Shown here: positions 6,642 to 8,116 of the stretch, piece by piece
How positions within the stretch are numbered: position 1 is the stretch's first letter
How the letters are laid out: every line of letters begins with the position of its first letter
From: Methylocapsa sp.
GTDB lineage: Bacteria > Pseudomonadota > Alphaproteobacteria > Rhizobiales > Beijerinckiaceae
Direction of reading: 5' to 3'
Assembly (NCBI GenBank): GCA_003162995.1
Contig: PLUZ01000291.1
Location: 1,279 to 9,394, forward strand
DNA: 8,116 nucleotides
The notes under the pieces: model-generated
Seen by the model: only the letters and a program-made list of their open reading frames with translations
Databases searched by the model: none
Told to the model about the DNA's origin: nothing
Translations under genes and position numbers: made by a program

Positions 6642-7028
6642 ATGACGGAGAAAAGTTACGCGGGTTTTTTGCCCGGCGCCCATGAAATCGAGGGATATGG
6701 GACGGGCGGTTTCCGTTTTGCCTCGATGTCCCATCGCGGCTCGATTCTCGCCTTGCCGTCCGGCATTTACGCCTGGAGCGCGGTCGCATCCTCGGATATT
6801 TGTGCGGCCTCGCTCGACCCGGTTTTCCAAGAAGTGCCGGGGAGCGTTGAACATCTCCTCATCGGCACCGGGCTTGAACTCGTGCCGCTTGACCTCCACC
6901 TTCGCCAGCTTCTGTTGCAAGCGGGCATCCGGCCGGAGCCGATGCCGACGGGCGCCGCCGCGCGTACCTATTCCATTCTGCTCGGTGAAAGGCGCCGCGT
7001 TGCGGCGGCACTTCTGGCAGTGCCTTGA
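6642..7028 (+). CDS. Mth938-domain protein (DUF498, NDUFAF3-like)
   Basis: A 128-residue single-domain protein of the Mth938/DUF498 family, which includes the mitochondrial complex I assembly factor NDUFAF3. Seen: the N-terminal IEGYGTGGFRFASMSHRGS (16-34), SGIYAWSA (40-47), the core strand HLLIGTGLELVPL (71-83), and the closing TGAAARTYSILLGERRRV (103-120) followed by a hydrophobic AAALLAVP end, all in family order. There is no signal peptide or membrane segment, so it is probably cytosolic. I chose ATG at 6642, preceded by AAGG at 6633-6636. It follows secF by 46 bases, and its TGA shares one base with the next ATG (TGATG), suggesting coupled translation. A role in complex I assembly is inferred from the mitochondrial homologue and has not been shown for this gene. 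Confidence 0.88.
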   Translation: MTEKSYAGFLPGAHEIEGYGTGGFRFASMSHRGSILALPSGIYAWSAVASSDICAASLDPVFQEVPGSVEHLLIGTGLELVPLDLHLRQLLLQAGIRPEPMPTGAAARTYSILLGERRRVAAALLAVP

Positions 7029-7894
7029 TGCGCGGGCCAAAGCCGCAGCCAAGTAAGTCCGATTATGCCCATTGCGAAGATTTGCTTCGCCGCGATGATC
7101 GAGACCGCTGGCTTGCGAGTCTTTTTGTTCCGCAGGCGTTGCGGCCGCATATTCACGCCCTCTATGCGTTCAGCCTCGAAATCGCCCGCGTGCGGGAAAT
7201 CGTTTCCGAGCCTTTGCTTGGCGAAATCCGGTTCCAATGGTGGCGGGACGCGCTCGATGGGACAGGCGAGGCTGGCGCCAAGGCCAATCCCGTCGCTGCG
7301 GCTCTCCTCGACACGATCGCGCGCTTCAGCCTGCCAAAAGCACCATTGCTTGAATTGATCGACGCGCGGCTCCGCGACCTTTACGGCGATCCGGTTGAAT
7401 CACCTGCAGCGCTCGAATCCTACACTGAGGCGACATGCGCGAATCTTTTCCGCCTCGCCACGCAGATCCTCGACGGGGAGGAGGTGGCTGCGGGTCTCGG
7501 CGTCGCAGGCCATGCGGGGATCGCCTATGGGATCACCGGGCTGTTACGGGCTCTGCCCTGGCATTGCGTGCGCGGCCAGGTCTTTGTCCCGGCCGAAATT
7601 CTGCGCGCGCATGGAGTGGAGCATGATGATCTTGCTTCTGGGCGTGCCTCGCCTGCGGTCCTCGCCGCGCTCACGGATCTGCGCGCGACTGCTCGTGCGC
7701 ATCTCGATACTTTCGATGCGCGGCTGCACAGCCTTCCGGAAAAAAGCCGTCCGGCTTTTTTGGCAGTCTGCCTTTGCGAGCCCTATCTGCGGCTGATGGA
7801 AAAGCCTGGCTATGATCCGTTCAAGACCGTCATTGAGCTGCCGCAGTGGCGAAGGCAATGGATTTTATGGAGTGCTGCAAGCCGGTGGGGGTAG
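7028..7894 (+). CDS. Squalene/phytoene synthase-like protein, NDUFAF6-type, probably non-enzymatic
   Basis: The 288-residue protein has the all-alpha trans-prenyltransferase fold by similarity, but its two aspartate-rich motifs are gone. Where phytoene synthases have DELVD-type residues, this has REIVS (56-60) within ARVREIVSEPLLGEIRFQWW (53-72). Where they have RDVGED, it has RALPWH (174-179), followed by RGQVFVPAEILRAHGV (182-197). The motifs GIAYGITGLLRALPWH (164-179) and LPEKSRPAF (236-244) closely recall human NDUFAF6, a complex I assembly factor. The first ATG overlaps the preceding stop by one base; a TTG at 7025 is a less likely start. Automated pipelines would probably call it squalene/phytoene synthase; I think that activity is unlikely. 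An assembly or lipid-binding role is inference. Confidence 0.85.
   Translation: MRGPKPQPSKSDYAHCEDLLRRDDRDRWLASLFVPQALRPHIHALYAFSLEIARVREIVSEPLLGEIRFQWWRDALDGTGEAGAKANPVAAALLDTIARFSLPKAPLLELIDARLRDLYGDPVESPAALESYTEATCANLFRLATQILDGEEVAAGLGVAGHAGIAYGITGLLRALPWHCVRGQVFVPAEILRAHGVEHDDLASGRASPAVLAALTDLRATARAHLDTFDARLHSLPEKSRPAFLAVCLCEPYLRLMEKPGYDPFKTVIELPQWRRQWILWSAASRWG
7740..7761 (+). terminator. Intragenic terminator-like hairpin
   Basis: AAAAAAGCC (7740-7748), loop GTCC, GGCTTTTTT (7753-7761) is a perfect 9-base stem ending in six Ts, inside codons 238-245 of the NDUFAF6-like gene. The GC core is only three pairs, so it may be weak, and the codons encode the conserved LPEKSRPAF segment, which may explain it. 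Being symmetric, it could act on either strand. Confidence 0.3.
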
Positions 7895-7919
7895 CTTCTC
7901 TTGTAAACGCAAGAAAGCT
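7893..7919. terminator. Hairpin between convergent genes
   Basis: AGCTT (7893-7897), bulged C, TCTTG (7899-7903), loop TAAACG, CAAGA (7910-7914), AAGCT (7915-7919) form a 10-pair stem with one bulge. It starts in the stop codon of the NDUFAF6-like gene and lies 31 bases past the stop of the minus-strand M16 gene. No T-run follows on either strand, so it is not a classical intrinsic terminator. Confidence 0.35.
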
Positions 7920-7950
7920 GTCGTGCGCGCCGATCTCTTGGACGCTTCCT

Positions 7951-8116
7951 TTACATCCCCTCCGGCTGCCCGGCGACGGTGACGAGCAGTTTGCCGTCGC
8001 CGAAAAGGCGCTTGGCTGCGCGTTTGGCGTCTTGCATCGTCACTGCCGCGATGAGCTTATTGCGTTCGTCGAGATATTCGACGCCAAAACCATCCGTCTG
8101 TAAATGCAGGAGCTGG
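7951..8116 (-). CDS. M16 (insulinase-like) zinc peptidase family protein, C-terminal part only
   Basis: Only the last 54 codons lie in the window; the gene continues past the right edge. The minus-strand frame reads GFGVEYLDERNKLIAAVTMQ, then DAKRAAKRLF, and ends KLLVTVAGQPEGM before TAA (7953-7951). This is the usual end of M16-family proteins: a two-helix segment in which residues near D-x-R-N-x-I precede AVT, then a final strand ending in a G-x-P-x-G element. The zinc-binding HxxEH is in the N-terminal half, outside the window, so whether this is an active protease or the inactive partner of a tandem pair cannot be judged. It converges on the NDUFAF6-like gene with 56 bases between stops. 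Confidence 0.72.
   Translation of the reverse strand, partial: QLLHLQTDGFGVEYLDERNKLIAAVTMQDAKRAAKRLFGDGKLLVTVAGQPEGM

Noticed and set aside
5564..6643. A 359-codon minus-strand open frame opposite secF.
   Set aside because: It is very rich in Arg, His, Asp and Glu, matches no family, and is the expected antisense shadow of a GC-rich membrane protein gene.

Overview
The window reads as ordinary, GC-rich (about 60% by eye) alphaproteobacterial chromosome. The order yajC-secD-secF-Mth938 domain gene-squalene/phytoene synthase-like gene is typical of that class. The gagcatgatc...gatcat interspersed palindrome suggests Hyphomicrobiales (Rhizobiales), perhaps a Beijerinckiaceae/Methylocystaceae relative. 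That placement is inference; there is no rRNA in the window to test it.

Layout. Positions 1-151 hold no recognisable gene but contain three copies of a CGTGTGC(A/G)C motif and an AT-rich run leading into dusA. dusA (152-1156, +) encodes a tRNA dihydrouridine synthase. A pirin gene (1229-2101, +) follows. It converges on a DUF815-type AAA ATPase gene (2175-3077, -). Two copies of a palindromic repeat lie just outside the two ends of the ATPase gene, and the first copy supplies the pirin stop codon. A 403-base divergent intergenic region (3078-3480) carries the second repeat copy, a possible operator and a plausible promoter for the next operon.

From 3481 to 7894 runs a probable operon: yajC, secD, secF, an Mth938-domain gene and a squalene/phytoene synthase-like gene. 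The first three make the SecDF-YajC accessory complex of the Sec translocon. The last two overlap by one base and resemble the mitochondrial complex I assembly factors NDUFAF3 and NDUFAF6. The second has lost all four signature aspartates of true squalene/phytoene synthases, so it is unlikely to make isoprenoids. The cluster therefore joins membrane-protein insertion with probable respiratory complex assembly. The right edge holds the last 54 codons of a minus-strand M16 peptidase-like gene.

No RNA genes, CRISPR arrays, transposases or phage genes were seen. I found no wholly new system. The strongest leads are the complex I assembly-like pair coupled to secDF, the repeat pair flanking the ATPase gene, and the composition break at the 5' end of dusA, a gene whose 5' end is a known integration target.
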